From assembly GCA_024711125.1 (NCBI GenBank), contig JANJTM010000031.1, positions 1-34,058 on the forward strand: DNA of 34,058 nucleotides, in the 5' to 3' direction. Made by a program: the position numbers and the translations under genes. The first letter of the stretch is position 1. Each line of letters opens with the position of its first letter. Origin of the DNA: Rhodothermales bacterium. Its GTDB lineage: Bacteria > Bacteroidota > Rhodothermia > Rhodothermales > UBA10348. Below are positions 34,017 to 34,058 of this stretch, piece by piece. The notes under the pieces were generated by a model, which was not told where the DNA came from, did no database searches, and saw nothing but the letters and a program-made list of their open reading frames with translations.

Positions 34017-34058
34017 ATGGATTCCTCCTCCGAATCGCCCCGCAAGCCGACCCTGCCG
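34017..34058 (+). CDS. Start of the probable oxidoreductase beta subunit (cut by window end)
   Basis: An ATG at 34017 opens a frame of 14 codons (MDSSSESPRKPTLP) to the window end, 19 nt after the stop of the alpha-subunit gene. The position and the Ser/Pro-rich leader before the expected TPP-binding domain suit a KorB-type beta subunit. Nothing in the visible residues proves it, so the call rests on operon context. Confidence 0.6.
   Translation, partial: MDSSSESPRKPTLP

Overview
The window (about two thirds G+C) looks like chromosome of a Rhodothermota/Bacteroidota-type bacterium, probably Rhodothermales. The evidence is two large secreted proteins ending in type IX secretion (T9SS) sorting domains with the 'QNYPNPFNP' signature, a type III glutamine synthetase, weak or absent Shine-Dalgarno sites at many starts, and high G+C. 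The lineage is an inference. No phage genes, transposases or CRISPR arrays are seen.

Layout. 1-477: 3' end of a YheT-type alpha/beta hydrolase. 485-7974 (minus): a compact six-gene operon of four paralogous secreted LVIVD-type beta-propellers, a small exported protein with an RskA-like sequence pattern, and a His/Met-rich multicopper oxidase; spacings run from a 4-nt overlap to 19 nt. 8044-8237: a tRNA with a CAT anticodon, plus a nearby copy of its 3' end whose T-loop is split by 49 nt. 8307-12866 (minus): a 1519-aa modular T9SS surface protein. 13037-16361 (minus): an STT3/AglB-like oligosaccharyltransferase candidate overlapping a VanZ-like membrane protein. 16510-19224 (plus): an Lrp/AsnC regulator followed by type III glutamine synthetase, closed by a perfect 15-bp terminator stem. 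19309-24102 (minus): a 1597-aa T9SS protein with five repeats of about 170 residues. 24295-26794 (minus): two paralogous subtilisin-family lipoproteins. 27031-28948 (plus): ECF sigma factor, then purB. 28954-30265 (minus): thyA-folA. 30419-30640 (plus): small unknown protein. 30651-31935 (minus): BtpA-family protein, then apaG. 32132-end (plus): 2-oxoacid:ferredoxin oxidoreductase alpha subunit and the first codons of a likely beta subunit.

How the genes work together. The left half is largely envelope and secretion biology: a copper oxidase expressed with His-rich propellers, T9SS cargo, a possible protein glycosylation enzyme, and lipoprotein proteases. The right half is core metabolism: nitrogen assimilation, purine and thymidylate/folate synthesis, and ferredoxin-linked 2-oxoacid oxidation. 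The observations most worth following are the propeller/multicopper-oxidase operon with one His-less propeller, the STT3-like enzyme with an altered WWDYG-type motif, and the tRNA 3'-end copy split inside its T-loop.
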